64,000 nt of DNA from assembly GCA_965227905.1 (NCBI GenBank), contig OZ245780.1, positions 124,001 to 188,000 of the forward strand. The letters are read 5' to 3'. Origin of the DNA: CBDDHT01 sp965227905. Lineage in GTDB: Bacteria; Pseudomonadota; Alphaproteobacteria; Rhizobiales; Methyloligellaceae. Every line of letters begins with the position of its first letter. Position 1 is the stretch's first letter. A program made the position numbers and the translations under genes. The notes under the pieces are model-generated. The model did no database searches, had not been told where the DNA came from, and saw only the letters and a list, made by a program, of their open reading frames with translations. This document shows, piece after piece, positions 24,345 to 34,300 of this stretch.

Positions 24345-24375
24345 AGTTTAGTGTCTATAGTAACTATAGGTTCAA
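24345..24375 (-). promoter_or_regulatory. MerR-type promoter of the cytochrome-SHOCT operon
   Basis: On the minus strand TTGAAC (24375-24370) and TAAACT (24350-24345) are separated by 19 bases containing the dyad CTATAGTTACTATAG. It faces left toward the cytochrome c gene at 24175 and is 12 bases from the start of the divergent MerR gene, so the regulator can repress itself and activate the leftward operon. Confidence 0.8.
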
Positions 24376-24386
24376 GAGGAAATCTG

Positions 24387-24845
24387 ATGCCGAGTGCAGA
24401 ATTCACGATCGGCCGTCTGGCCCGACAGACGGGCGTCAAGATCCCGACAATTCGCTACTACGAGCAGGTGGGGCTGTTGCCGCAGCCGCGCCGGTCACCG
24501 GGCAATCAACGCATTTACGAATATGGTCACTTGATGCGTTTGACATTCATTCGCCATTGCCGCGAATTGGGATTCTCACAAGCGGTTGTTCGGGATTTGC
24601 TCCAGCTGTTCGACAGCCCGGATCAGCCCTGTGAGGCGGTAACCAATATCGCGCACGTTCAACGAGAAGAAATAGATCGCAGAATCACCCGACTGATGGA
24701 CCTGAGAGCGGAGCTCGACAGAATGATCACGGCGTGTGACGGAGGGCCGATTAAGGACTGCCGCATCGTCGAAGCCCTGGTTGGCGATGTCGGTGGTCGC
24801 AGCTCGCGTTCCCCCAAATCCGAGATGCCCAACTCCGGCATCTAG
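24387..24845 (+). CDS. MerR-family metal-responsive regulator (PbrR/CadR-like)
   Basis: 152 residues from ATG 24387 (AAGAGG 7 bases upstream). The N-terminal HTH is FTIGRLARQTGVKIPTIRYYEQVGL and a dimer coil follows. Cys 58, 82, 117 and 125 occur; 82, 117 and 125 are at the positions used by thiolate-binding MerR/PbrR/CadR proteins, so Pb, Cd, Zn or Hg are candidate inducers. The C-terminal tail is Ser/Pro-rich. It probably controls the divergent cytochrome-SHOCT operon and, because a similar operator precedes the CDF-lspA operon whose own merR is broken, perhaps that one also. Confidence 0.88.
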   Translation: MPSAEFTIGRLARQTGVKIPTIRYYEQVGLLPQPRRSPGNQRIYEYGHLMRLTFIRHCRELGFSQAVVRDLLQLFDSPDQPCEAVTNIAHVQREEIDRRITRLMDLRAELDRMITACDGGPIKDCRIVEALVGDVGGRSSRSPKSEMPNSGI

Positions 24846-24933
24846 CAATTGGCAAGGCGCTCAGATAATTGTCGCATGGGGCCGCGCCGCGGCCGGTGAT
24901 TGCCCGAGCGATCCGATTGACTGTATGCAGATC

Positions 24934-26292
24934 CTAGTTCAAGAGCGTCGAAGGAAGCTCTATGGCAAGAACAGGAAATGTAAGCACGGCCGCGAGGATA
25001 GCGATCTGGATCAAGACCAAGGGCACAGCACCGCGATAGATTTCCGCCATTTGAACTTCCGGCGGCGCCGAACCGCGCAGAAAGAACAATGCAAAGCCAA
25101 ATGGCGGCGTCAGGAACGACGTTTGCAGCACGATGGCGATAGCGACAGCAATCCATATCCGAGTCAGCAACGGGTCGCCGACATGGGAACTGAAATCGAA
25201 GTCCGAGATCACGGGATAGAATATTGGCAGCGTGATCAAAACTATCTCAATCCAGTCTATAAAAAATCCCAGGACGATGATCACACCCAGAATGAACATG
25301 AGGCTGCCCCAATCGCCAAGTTGCAGCAGCGAAAGAAAATTGGGCAAATGATCATCGCCGCCAAGGATCCGAAACATGAAGGAAAACGCGTTTGCACCGA
25401 TGATCACGAAGAACACCATGGCTGTGATCAATCCGGTTTCGACGACCACTTCATGCATTCGCGCCCAGGTTACGGAACGGTTTATTGTCATAAGGACGAA
25501 CGCACCGGCTGCACCGATCGATCCGGCTTGAGTAGGCGTAGCCCAGCCCGAAATGATCGAGCCCAGAACCAGGCCGATCAGGACAACCGGTAGCACGAGC
25601 TTGCTCACCAAAAAGATAGCCCGATCAATGAAACCATCCGGCAGCCCCTCGACTAAAATATTCTTCCTGTTCCTTTGAAATACTGCCGAAACGACGAAAA
25701 AGGTGGCGTATGCAAGCAGCAACAGCCCCACTGGGAACAACACGCCGGAAAAAGTTCCGACGATCGGCACTTCCAGCAGATCGGCAAGAAAGAACAACAT
25801 GATGCCAGGCGGAATGATGATGCCCGCTGTCCCTGCGGCAGCAACAGCTGCGGTCGAGCTTCTTGGACTGTAGCCATAGGTGAGCAACGTCGGAAGCGCC
25901 GCCAGCGCCAGCATGGCAACAGAAGCTCCGATCAAGCCCGCGGCAGGTGCAAGCACTACCCCTAGCAACAAGACTGCCACCATCAGCCCGCCCGGTACGT
26001 TTCTGAGGAAATAGGCAATGCTGACGAATAGATCTCGCGCAAGCCCACTCCTCTCTAGCGCAACACCCATGAAGATCAATGGCGGAACCGCTGGGTAAAG
26101 TAGGTTTTCCGAAAACATCCCGATCATGCGCAGGGGAAACAATGACAGCATCTGAACTGTCATCAGATCGAGACTGACCGCAACCGCTGAGAAAATGACC
26201 GATACGCCGATGAGAACCAACGCCACCGGATATCCCGAAAACAGCAGCAGCATTAGGCTCAGAATTAGCACGATCAGCAGTAATTCTTCCAT
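24934..26292 (-). CDS. TRAP transporter large permease (DctM family), set 1
   Basis: 452 residues from the ATG at 26292 (MEELLLIVLILSLMLLLFSGYPVALVLIG); the frame is open upstream but that overlaps the small permease and is not membrane-like. About 12 hydrophobic spans and typical DctM motifs (GIIIPPGIMLFFLADL, TPTQAGSIGA, LGFFIDWIEIVLI, LTPPFGFALFFLRG). Together with DctQ and a periplasmic binding protein it drives solute uptake by the Na+ gradient. No binding protein (DctP) gene is present in this window. Confidence 0.92.
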   Translation of the reverse strand: MEELLLIVLILSLMLLLFSGYPVALVLIGVSVIFSAVAVSLDLMTVQMLSLFPLRMIGMFSENLLYPAVPPLIFMGVALERSGLARDLFVSIAYFLRNVPGGLMVAVLLLGVVLAPAAGLIGASVAMLALAALPTLLTYGYSPRSSTAAVAAAGTAGIIIPPGIMLFFLADLLEVPIVGTFSGVLFPVGLLLLAYATFFVVSAVFQRNRKNILVEGLPDGFIDRAIFLVSKLVLPVVLIGLVLGSIISGWATPTQAGSIGAAGAFVLMTINRSVTWARMHEVVVETGLITAMVFFVIIGANAFSFMFRILGGDDHLPNFLSLLQLGDWGSLMFILGVIIVLGFFIDWIEIVLITLPIFYPVISDFDFSSHVGDPLLTRIWIAVAIAIVLQTSFLTPPFGFALFFLRGSAPPEVQMAEIYRGAVPLVLIQIAILAAVLTFPVLAIELPSTLLN

Positions 26293-26300
26293 ATCGCCCG

Positions 26301-26819
26301 TCAGCCCCTGTCGTTCCGCCGACCAGACGGCAAGAAGCCGCGAAACACCGCGATATTGCGCGATGTCACGACGATGCCGGCAAGCAATAAGAACAGCGCA
26401 CCAAGTGGGACGACTGATTTGATGATCCAACGATATGGCAGACCCAGGGCTGCAAGTGAGCGCTCTCCAATTTCGAACGCATCCCACGCATAATTGGTGC
26501 CGTAATAAATAACGACTAGGCAGAACGGGAGAATGGCGATGAAAAATCCGGCGACTTCGATCCAGGAGCGGGCCGCTGCGCTCATCTTTTCCCGCAAAAT
26601 ATCAATACGTACGTGACGGTCAGACAGGTAGGCCAGGCCAAGAGCAAGAAAGATAATTGCAACGACGAAATGCCATTCGAGCTCTTGCAGCGGCGTTACG
26701 GAAAAATGGAATATCCGGCGTCCAACAATATGGATCATAGACACAAGGATCTGACCTGGGATGAATACCCAACAGGCTGCAATACCGACAAGTCGCACCG
26801 ACGCTTCCAGCGTTCGCAT
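26301..26819 (-). CDS. TRAP transporter small permease (DctQ family), set 1
   Basis: 172 residues with four spans and the DctQ motif (LQELEWHFVVAIIFLALGLAYLSDRHVRIDIL). It ends 8 bases before the large permease start, so the two are cotranscribed. Upstream is a degraded copy of a domain found at the end of the second TRAP large permease. Confidence 0.9.
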   Translation of the reverse strand: MRTLEASVRLVGIAACWVFIPGQILVSMIHIVGRRIFHFSVTPLQELEWHFVVAIIFLALGLAYLSDRHVRIDILREKMSAAARSWIEVAGFFIAILPFCLVVIYYGTNYAWDAFEIGERSLAALGLPYRWIIKSVVPLGALFLLLAGIVVTSRNIAVFRGFLPSGRRNDRG

Positions 26820-26850
26820 AATCCACTCTCCGATCGCAACAAGATCTTAG

Positions 26851-27515
26851 AACCTCGAGTGCTTGGAGGTACAAGCGGTTTTCTCCAGCTCCCGCATCCC
26901 GCGGACAGTGAGAATTTTAGAATGATGTCGAGGGGGTCGCGCGGCGGTCCGCGACCTCTAACGCGACATGATCCGGCAAACGCGATTGGCTTCGAAGGCC
27001 GATTGTATCGGCGATAGCAGCTTCATATACACTTTGAGTTTGGGGAGAAGCTTGCTGGCTTCACGATCCCGCCAAGCAACCACCGCCCGCAGCAGCGTAG
27101 CGGCTTTCGTAAGCCAAATTCGAGCGTCGTCTGGTTCGGACGATTTGGCGCGCAGCGCCCGGCGGGCATGGTTCACAGCCTTGCGGATTTCAGCCGTACC
27201 TGTGATTCCGCTAAGTGCTGAGCGAACGAAGGACACGATTCGGCGCGCATAAATGATACTTCCACTGATCGCCGCCAAGCCTTGTTTGGTGATGTGCAGT
27301 CTCGGCCTTTGCATGAACCACAGGATCTGTGTCAACTCGTCCGAGCCAGAGAACAAGGGCTGAGTCACGCTGCTGATCCCGATGCGGTAGAGCGCTGAGG
27401 CATTTGAAGCATACGGATCATTGCGGCTGTACATGGCAATATCGGGACAACCCACACATTGTTCCAGCCCTGTCCGACCGCCAAATTGATGCCCTACACT
27501 CAAAGGCAGATCCAA
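26851..27515 (-). pseudogene. Frameshifted copy of the TRAP-permease C-terminal domain
   Basis: A 185-codon frame (27515-26958) contains GTAEIRKAVNHARRALRAKS and AWRDREASKLLPKLKVY, matching the C-terminal tail of the permease at 38089 (GTAEIRKATYQARRALGAKS, AWRERAFGALLPGLKAY). After KVY two extra bases shift the phase; read in the other phase, the similarity resumes (EAAIADTIGLRSQSRLPDHVA) and continues past the stop to about 26851, including the noncoding GAAAACCGCTTG. It therefore descends from a common duplicated block and is broken. The N-terminal ~100 residues have no recognised relative. Confidence 0.7.
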
Positions 27516-27660
27516 GCCATTGATCTCAAATGCAAAGAACCAAAACGATTAATTGAACTCCATGCTGCATCCCATTTAGGGTGATAACTCGCGATCCGAC
27601 CTTGGTTTCGCCGGAATCTTCGTTATCGTGGGCACCTTCGAGACGCGTGCAGGACAGTTT

Positions 27661-28086
27661 ATGCGAAAATCCTTCAACGGTGCTCTATTGGTTTGGCTGG
27701 TTGCGATGATCGCAGTCGGGCCGGGCTTGCCGTTGGCGTGGTGTTTTAGCGGCAGCGACCATTCTGCCATTGAGTTCAAGGCCGCTGGGGTTGCTCAGGG
27801 GCCGCATGGAACATCTGCTCATCCTTTGACATTCGTCGAGATCGCGTCCGGTTCGCAGCATGTGATCGATTGTATCGACAGACAGCCGATCCCGCCTGCC
27901 AGCGTTGTCGCACAGGCGAACGACGCCGACGCACCCGACATTGTTCATTTGCCGATGCCGCGGATCGCCCTGGCTCTGAATACGATCGAGCCGCTGACCG
28001 GTGGCGTCGATGCTGGCATTCCTCCGCCCTTAGACCACGTATCTGCCCAGGTTCTTATCCACAGAACCGTCGTCCTCCTAATTTGA
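27661..28086 (+). CDS. Small exported protein preceding czcCBA
   Basis: 141 residues from ATG 27661 (CAGGACAG upstream). A signal segment (GALLVWLVAMIAVGPGLPLAWC) leads a short periplasmic protein with VIDCIDRQPIPP. Proteins of this size and signature are frequently the first gene of alphaproteobacterial czc operons, family unnamed. 81 bases before czcC on the same strand. Confidence 0.65.
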   Translation: MRKSFNGALLVWLVAMIAVGPGLPLAWCFSGSDHSAIEFKAAGVAQGPHGTSAHPLTFVEIASGSQHVIDCIDRQPIPPASVVAQANDADAPDIVHLPMPRIALALNTIEPLTGGVDAGIPPPLDHVSAQVLIHRTVVLLI

Positions 28087-28167
28087 GATCTTTGATCGTC
28101 CGGTTTGCCGTCGCATTGTCATGCGGCGGCGATTTTGCCTGCGAATCAATGATCTGGGGGATGAAAC

Positions 28168-29538
28168 ATGGCTGGTTTGGAGCGCGCAACGCTGAGATTG
28201 TGCCTACTGGCTGGAGTGCTGATTGGACTGACCGGGTGCCTGCCATCCGCACTCGAAACGAGCGATCCGGCACTTGCCGAGAGCCGACCGGTGTCGGTGG
28301 CGTCGGCAATGAGGCGGAATCCGCCGCAAGTGCTGCCAGCCAGAGGGGCGGCACCACGTATCAATAAGCTGACAATGCGGGCAGCGATGCAGCGCGCCGT
28401 GCGCTACAGCCCTGTCCTACGTGCGGTCGCCGAAGAAAAGAAGGCCCGCCGGGCAGAGACTTATCAGGCCGGCCGGCGACCCAATCCGGAACTTACAACC
28501 GAGATCGAGAACTTCGCAGGTTCGGGCGATTTCGAGGGTTTCAAAAGCGCAGAGACCACGATCAGCCTGACCCAGGTTATCGAGCTTGGCAGAAAACGCA
28601 TGAACCGCATCCGTGTGGCGTCATTGGACGAGGATCTTGCGAATTGGGACTACGAAGCTGCGCGGCTGACAATTGCCAGCCAAACGCAACAGGCGTTCGT
28701 CGATGTCCTGGCATCGCAGAAGCGGCTTTCTGTCCATCGGGCATTCGCTACGATCGCTAAGAGACTGACCGATACGGTTCGCGAAAGGGTCGATGCAGGA
28801 AAGGTCAGTCCCGTCGAATTGAGTCGTTCCGAAGTCGAGCGCGCACGCGCCAGCGTCACCGTCAGAGAGGAACAGGCGAAGCTCCGGGCTGCCAAACGGA
28901 AACTCTCCCTGTTCTGGGGAGCCAGGCGTGCGGACTTTGGAGCTGCCGTTGGCCGCCTCGCCGCGACCAACCATTTGCCATCTCCGGAGCGTTTTCAGTC
29001 CTATCTGGACCGCAACCCGACATTGGCGCGCTGGGTCGACGAGATGGCCAAAAGGCGGGCGACACTCGAACTCGAACGCGCCCGCCGCATTCCTGATCTG
29101 ACGCTCGGAGCCGGTGTCAGGCAGATCGGCGAGACGGACGATACGGCCGCTGTCGCAACACTCTCCATCCCCCTGCCGTTCTTCAACCGAAATCGCGGCA
29201 ATATCGATGCAGCGAGCGCCCGGGTTACCAAAAGTCTGTATGAGCGCGACGCCGCGCGAATCGGTCTCAATTCGAGGTTCATCGAGGCTTATGGCGTTCT
29301 TCGGGCATCGGAAGCCAAACTCCGCGCATTGCGGAACGAGGTGCTGCCAGCAGCAAGAAAGGCTTTCGATGCGACCGAGCGTGGCTACCGCGAAGGCAAA
29401 TTCGACCTTCTCAATGTCTTGGACGCACGGCGGAGTTTGATCCAGACCCAGCTCGATGTCGTCGATACCCAGGCTGAATTCCACAAGGCCAAGGCCCTGA
29501 TCGAGGGCCTGATCGGCCGCGATCTCTACTCACTCTAA
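28168..29538 (+). CDS. czcC: Outer-membrane efflux lipoprotein CzcC
   Basis: 456 residues of the TolC family. The N-terminus has a hydrophobic segment ending LTGCLPS, a lipobox, so it is probably an outer-membrane lipoprotein. Two long helical OEP repeats are visible (KKARRAETYQAGRRPNPELTTE ... VIELGRKRMNRIR, then AFDATERGYREGKFDLLNVLDARRS). It completes the trans-envelope channel for CzcA. 22 bases before czcB. Confidence 0.88.
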   Translation: MAGLERATLRLCLLAGVLIGLTGCLPSALETSDPALAESRPVSVASAMRRNPPQVLPARGAAPRINKLTMRAAMQRAVRYSPVLRAVAEEKKARRAETYQAGRRPNPELTTEIENFAGSGDFEGFKSAETTISLTQVIELGRKRMNRIRVASLDEDLANWDYEAARLTIASQTQQAFVDVLASQKRLSVHRAFATIAKRLTDTVRERVDAGKVSPVELSRSEVERARASVTVREEQAKLRAAKRKLSLFWGARRADFGAAVGRLAATNHLPSPERFQSYLDRNPTLARWVDEMAKRRATLELERARRIPDLTLGAGVRQIGETDDTAAVATLSIPLPFFNRNRGNIDAASARVTKSLYERDAARIGLNSRFIEAYGVLRASEAKLRALRNEVLPAARKAFDATERGYREGKFDLLNVLDARRSLIQTQLDVVDTQAEFHKAKALIEGLIGRDLYSL

Positions 29539-29560
29539 CCATAGTCCATAAGGAGACGAC

Positions 29561-31324
29561 GTGACGATGCGCACTTCTACACTGCTTCTGACTGGCAGCA
29601 CGCTGGCAATACTGACGTTTTCCGTCAGTGCAGGTTCGACCGATAAGGAAACAACGATCATTGAGGCACCGCATGTTGCCTCGATGAAACTGGCGCAAGC
29701 CAAACGAGACGAGCATGAAGGCCATGATCACAAGGATCATGCAGATCATAAGGATGGCGATCACAAGGACCACGCTGACCACAAAGATCATGCCGATCAT
29801 AAAGGGCACGATCACAAGGATCACGCTAAAGAGAAAGAGCATTCCGACCATAAGGATCACGACCACAAGGCGCATTCGAAGTCCAAAAAAGCGAAGGACC
29901 ATGAAGGCCATGATCACAAGGATCATGCAGACCATAAGGATGGCGATCACAAGGACCACGCCGACCACAAAGATCACGCCGATCACAAAGGGCATGACCA
30001 CAAGGACCACGCGAAGGAAAAAGAGCATTCCGATCACAAGGGCCACGACCACAAGGCGCATTCGAAGCCGGAAAAGGAAAAGGGCCACGAAAGCCATGAT
30101 CACAAGGATCACGACACCCACGATCATGGGAAAAAAGAGAAACGATCGGATGTGCAGGACGACTCAGACCACAAAGGCCACGAGCATGCTGAAAGTAAAA
30201 AGTCGAAAAAAGCAGACGCCCATGATGATCATGGGCACGGCGACGAAGGCCATGGAGCGCATGTCGATGTCGTCAAACTGACCGCTGATCAGAAGAAGGA
30301 CTTCGAGATCACAACCGAGGTCGCAAAAAGCGGTTCACTTGCAACGCAGATTGTTCGACCCGCTGAAATCAAATTCAATCAAGACCGTGTTGCCCATGTC
30401 GTACCGCGCATTGCTGGCGTCGTCCGGACCGTTGCGAATAGCGAAGGGGATCGGGTCAAGGCCGGGGACATCATGGCGATTCTCGATAGCCGGGAGCTCG
30501 CTGATTCTAAATCCTCGTTCCTCGGAGCGCATGAGCGCATGCTCCTCGCGCGTGAGACGTTCACGCGCGAAGAAGCACTGTGGAAAAAGAAGATCTCTTC
30601 GGAAAGGGAGTATCTCGATGCGAAATCCAATTATGCGGAAAAACGCATCGATCGGCGCAGTGCCGCGCAGAAGCTCCTAGCGCTTGGCTTCAACAAGGGA
30701 TTTCTGAAAAACCTTACCAAGTCCGATGATGACGCGCTGACGGAGTACAAGCTTGTTGCACCATTCTCGGGAACCGTTATCTCGCGTCACATCTCGCGCG
30801 GCGAGGCGGTCAAGAGTGGAAGCGAAGCCTTTCTGCTTGCCGACATTGCAGAGCTATGGGTGGATATCACGATCTATCCAAAGGACCTCCCGCATGTGCG
30901 AAAGGGCTTGCGGGCAGACATCGATCTAGGGGACCGACGCGCGCCTGTTCAGGGGCGCGTCTCCTTTGTCTCTCCGCATCTGTCGGAGGCAACGCGAACG
31001 GCTTATGCCCGGCTGGTCGTGGCAAATTCTGATGGGCGACTGCGCCCCGGAATGTTCGTCAAAGCGAAAATTTCCGTGAGCACCGAGGCCGCCGAGATCC
31101 GTGTGCCGAAGACTGCGATCCAGCGAATTGAAGAGTCGTCGGTGGTCTTCATCAACAAGGATGGAGAATTCAAGCCGAGGCCCGTCAAAGTCGGGCGCGT
31201 CAACAGCGACTATGCCGAGATCGTATCCGGTCTCGAGCAGGGAGAGGTGTTCGTCACCCGCGGCGCTTTCACGCTCAAGGCCCAGCTCTCCAAAGAGAGT
31301 TTTGACGACGGCCACAATCACTAG
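29561..31324 (+). CDS. czcB: Membrane fusion protein CzcB with a giant His-rich N-terminus
   Basis: 587 residues from GTG 29561, or ATG 29567 with equal plausibility (AAGGAGA upstream). Signal peptide ~6-25. Residues ~48-240 consist almost entirely of H, D, K, E and G in HDHKDH units, including two 62-residue tandem copies; this is a metal-chelating tail far longer than usual for CzcB. The remainder is the HlyD-type fold: lipoyl/barrel-sandwich (VAHVVPRIAGVVRTV, FSGTVISRHISRGEAV) and beta-barrel (ADIDLGDRRAPVQGRV). It links CzcA and CzcC and feeds periplasmic Zn/Cd/Co/Ni to the pump. Confidence 0.92.
   Translation: MTMRTSTLLLTGSTLAILTFSVSAGSTDKETTIIEAPHVASMKLAQAKRDEHEGHDHKDHADHKDGDHKDHADHKDHADHKGHDHKDHAKEKEHSDHKDHDHKAHSKSKKAKDHEGHDHKDHADHKDGDHKDHADHKDHADHKGHDHKDHAKEKEHSDHKGHDHKAHSKPEKEKGHESHDHKDHDTHDHGKKEKRSDVQDDSDHKGHEHAESKKSKKADAHDDHGHGDEGHGAHVDVVKLTADQKKDFEITTEVAKSGSLATQIVRPAEIKFNQDRVAHVVPRIAGVVRTVANSEGDRVKAGDIMAILDSRELADSKSSFLGAHERMLLARETFTREEALWKKKISSEREYLDAKSNYAEKRIDRRSAAQKLLALGFNKGFLKNLTKSDDDALTEYKLVAPFSGTVISRHISRGEAVKSGSEAFLLADIAELWVDITIYPKDLPHVRKGLRADIDLGDRRAPVQGRVSFVSPHLSEATRTAYARLVVANSDGRLRPGMFVKAKISVSTEAAEIRVPKTAIQRIEESSVVFINKDGEFKPRPVKVGRVNSDYAEIVSGLEQGEVFVTRGAFTLKAQLSKESFDDGHNH
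29714..30085 (+). repeat. Two tandem 186-base units in czcB
   Basis: Units start at 29714 and 29900 (CATGAAGGCC in both) and encode 62 residues each. They differ mostly at third codon positions (for example GAT/GAC, CAT/CAC), so the protein repeat is kept while the DNA diverges, evidence that the His-rich sequence is selected. Confidence 0.85.
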
Positions 31325-31388
31325 AAGAACGGGCGTCCATCTGGACGCACATAAATTGCTCTAGCATTACAGAATCGATCAACAGATC

Positions 31389-34300
31389 ATGCACGCATTC
31401 ATCGAACGCATACTTGGACAACGATTGCTGATTCTATTGTTCGGCGTGGCGATTTTCGCCGCCGGCTATCAGAGCTATCGGGATCTTCCCGTTGATGCCT
31501 TTCCCGACGTGACACCGACCCTGGTACAGGTTTTCACGGAAACCGAGGGCCTGGCGCCCGAAGAGGTCGAGCGATACGTCACCTATCCCATTGAAGTTGC
31601 CATGAACGGACTACCGGATCTGAAGGAGATTCGATCCGTTTCCAATTTCGGCTTGTCGGTCGTGAATGTCTATTTTTCCGATGGTACCGACATCTATTTC
31701 GCCCGGCAGCTGGTGAATGAGCGACTGCAACTGTCCCGCGAAGAAATCCCCGAAGGTTTTGGCGATCCGGAGATGGGGCCGATCACCACCGGTCTTGGTC
31801 AGATCCTGTTCTACTTCGTCGAAGACGAGAAGAGCCAACGGCCCGCGGAGGAAATCCGTGAGATCCAGGATTGGCTGATCAAGTTCAACCTGCAAACCGT
31901 TCCGGGCGTGACGGAGGTCTTGTCTCTTGGCGGTGAAGTCAAGCAGTTCAAGGTGCATGTCGATCCCAATGCTCTGCTTCGCTACGGGCTCGCGATCGGC
32001 GATGTGACGGATGCCATCCGCGTCAACAACGGCAATGTTGGCGCTCAGTACATCGTGAAGAATTCTGAGCAATATCTGATCCGCTCGGTCGGTCTGGCGC
32101 GCAATATCGCCGACATCGAGAGCATTGTCCTCAAGGTCCGGGACGGCGTGCCTGTCTATGTGCGCGATGTCGCTGACGTCGGTATCGGCGGCGAAGTGCG
32201 CCAGGGTCTGGCGACCATGAACGGCAAGGGCGAAACCGTTGCAGGGCTCGTTCTGAAGCTGATCGGCACCAACACGTCCAAAGTCATTGCGGACGTCAAG
32301 GCGCGGCTCAAAAAGATCAACGCCTCGCTGCCACCGGGCGTGAGTGTCGTGCCCTACTATGATCAATCGCGCCTTGTACTTGCAAGCGTCGCAACGGTGA
32401 CGGACGCGCTCCTCCAGGGCGTTGTTCTGGTGGCTTTGATCATCCTTCTCTTCATGGGCGGCTTTCGGCCGAGCCTTGTCGTCGCGCTCTCCATTCCGTT
32501 CTCCGTGGCGACGGCCTTCATCCTCATGCAGGCCGCTGGCCTGTCCGCCAATCTCATGTCGCTGGGCGGGATCGCCATCGCGATCGGGATGATGGTGGAC
32601 GGTGCAATTGTCATTGCCGAGAACGTCGACCGCTTGCTGAAGGAGGACCACAAGGGACTCACCAAGCACCAAATCGTCGCTCGGGCCTGCGCCGAAGTTG
32701 TGCGCCCCATCAGTTTCGCAATTCTGATTATCATCGTGGTGTTCCTGCCGCTGTTCACGCTGCAAGGGGTTGAAGGCAAGACTTTCAAGCCGCTTGCCAT
32801 TACGGTCTCCCTTGCGATGCTAGGCTCCCTGGTGTTTGCCGTTCTGATCGCACCTATACTGGCAGAAATGCTGATGCGGCGGCCGACCGCCCGTCCCGGC
32901 AAGAAGGGTCCCGGAAGAAACTTCGGCGATCTGGTGGTCAGCTTTATCCTGTTCTTCTATCGGCCGCTGGTTACGCTCTTCGTAAAGGTCCGGGTTCTAG
33001 CCGTCCTGCTTGCTGGAGGTCTGTTGGCCCTGGGCGTCTGGGTTTTTCCGTTTCTCGGTTCGGAATTCGTCCCGCGTTTGAACGAAGGCGATCTCCTGGT
33101 TCGCGTGACGATGGCGCCCTCCATCTCGCTCGAAGAATCGCGGGACACGGTTTTGAAATTCGAACGACAGCTCCTCAGAGATTTTCCTGAGGTCAAACGC
33201 GTCGTGTCGCGCGTTGGGCGCGGCGAGGTCGGTGCCCATGCGGATCCTGTGAACAGCGCCGAATCCTTCGTCGAGTTGAAACCGCGTGAAGCGTGGAAAT
33301 CGGATCGCAGTCCTGAAGAGCTTTTCGCTGCGATGAGCCATGGGTTCGAAGGATTCCCCGGAGCCCGGTTCAATTTCACTCAGCCCATTGCCGCGGCGGT
33401 CGATGAATTGCTGACAGGCACCAAGGCGGAACTCGCGATCAAGCTGTTCGGCCCGGATACAGAGGTTCTCAAAAGTAAGGCTACCGAAATCCAAAGGGCA
33501 GTTGCGGGGATCGCAGGGGCATCCGATGTGCAGATGGATCAGGTCACCGGCACGCCGCAACTGCGCATCCGTGTCGACCGCGAGGCCATAAGCCGCTATG
33601 GCGTCAATGTGAATGACGTGCAGTCCGTCATCCGGGCGGCTATCGGTGGCGATATCGCCGGGCAGATTTTCGAAGACGTGAAGCGTTTCAACATTCTGGT
33701 TCGCTACAACAAGGATGCCCGCTCCACACCCGAGGCAATCAGGGCCATCGTCATCCGAACCCCGTCGGGAACACTGGTGCCGCTGGATCAGATTGCAACG
33801 GTCGAAGAGATCGTCGGGCCGCGTCAGATCACCCGCGAAAACGGCCAGAGGTTCATCACGATCCAGGCGAATGTGCGCGGCAGGGATATTGGCTCCTTCG
33901 TTGCCGAGGGACAAACCCGTATTGCCGACGCGGTAAAACTGCCAGCCGGATATCTGGTCGAATGGGGCGGACAGTTCGAGCTTCAGCAGGAGGCCAACAA
34001 ACGTCTCGCGATCGTCGTGCCTATAACGCTGGGCCTCGTATTCCTGCTGCTATTCCTGAATTTCGGCTCCCTCAAGAGTTCACTGCTGATCATGTTGAAT
34101 ATCCCCCTGGCGCTGGTCGGGGGGGTCGTCGCGTTATGGCTTGGGGGCCTCAATCTTTCGGTTCCCGCATCGGTCGGCTTCATCGCTCTATTCGGCATCG
34201 CGCTGGAGAACGGGATGGTGCTCGTCACCTATCTCAATAGCCTTGTGCATGCTGGGAAACCCATCAACCAGGCATCGATCGAGGGAGCCTGTATGCGTGT

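Noticed and set aside
24736..25593. 285-codon charged plus-strand frame opposite the TRAP large permease
   Set aside because: Antisense to hydrophobic coding sequence, which commonly yields Gln/Asp/His/Arg-rich open frames.
28621..29484. 287-codon frame opposite czcC
   Set aside because: Antisense to a complete TolC-family gene and without a start site.
29714..30085. A CRISPR-like appearance of the tandem units
   Set aside because: Units are coding repeats of 186 bases with no direct repeat/spacer pattern.
29411..30127. A hydrophobic minus-strand frame (VILVIMAFM...) opposite the His-rich part of czcB
   Set aside because: It is the reverse complement of GAC/CAC/AAG-rich repeats, which automatically gives Val/Ile/Met/Leu; the coding strand has the signal peptide and HlyD motifs.
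29715..30281. Plus-strand frame of ITRIM/RTTLTTK composition inside czcB
   Set aside because: An alternative phase of the same repeats; composition is an artefact of the DHK codons.
31611..32765. 384-codon His/Gln/Asp-rich frame opposite czcA
   Set aside because: Entirely antisense to an intact RND pump gene.
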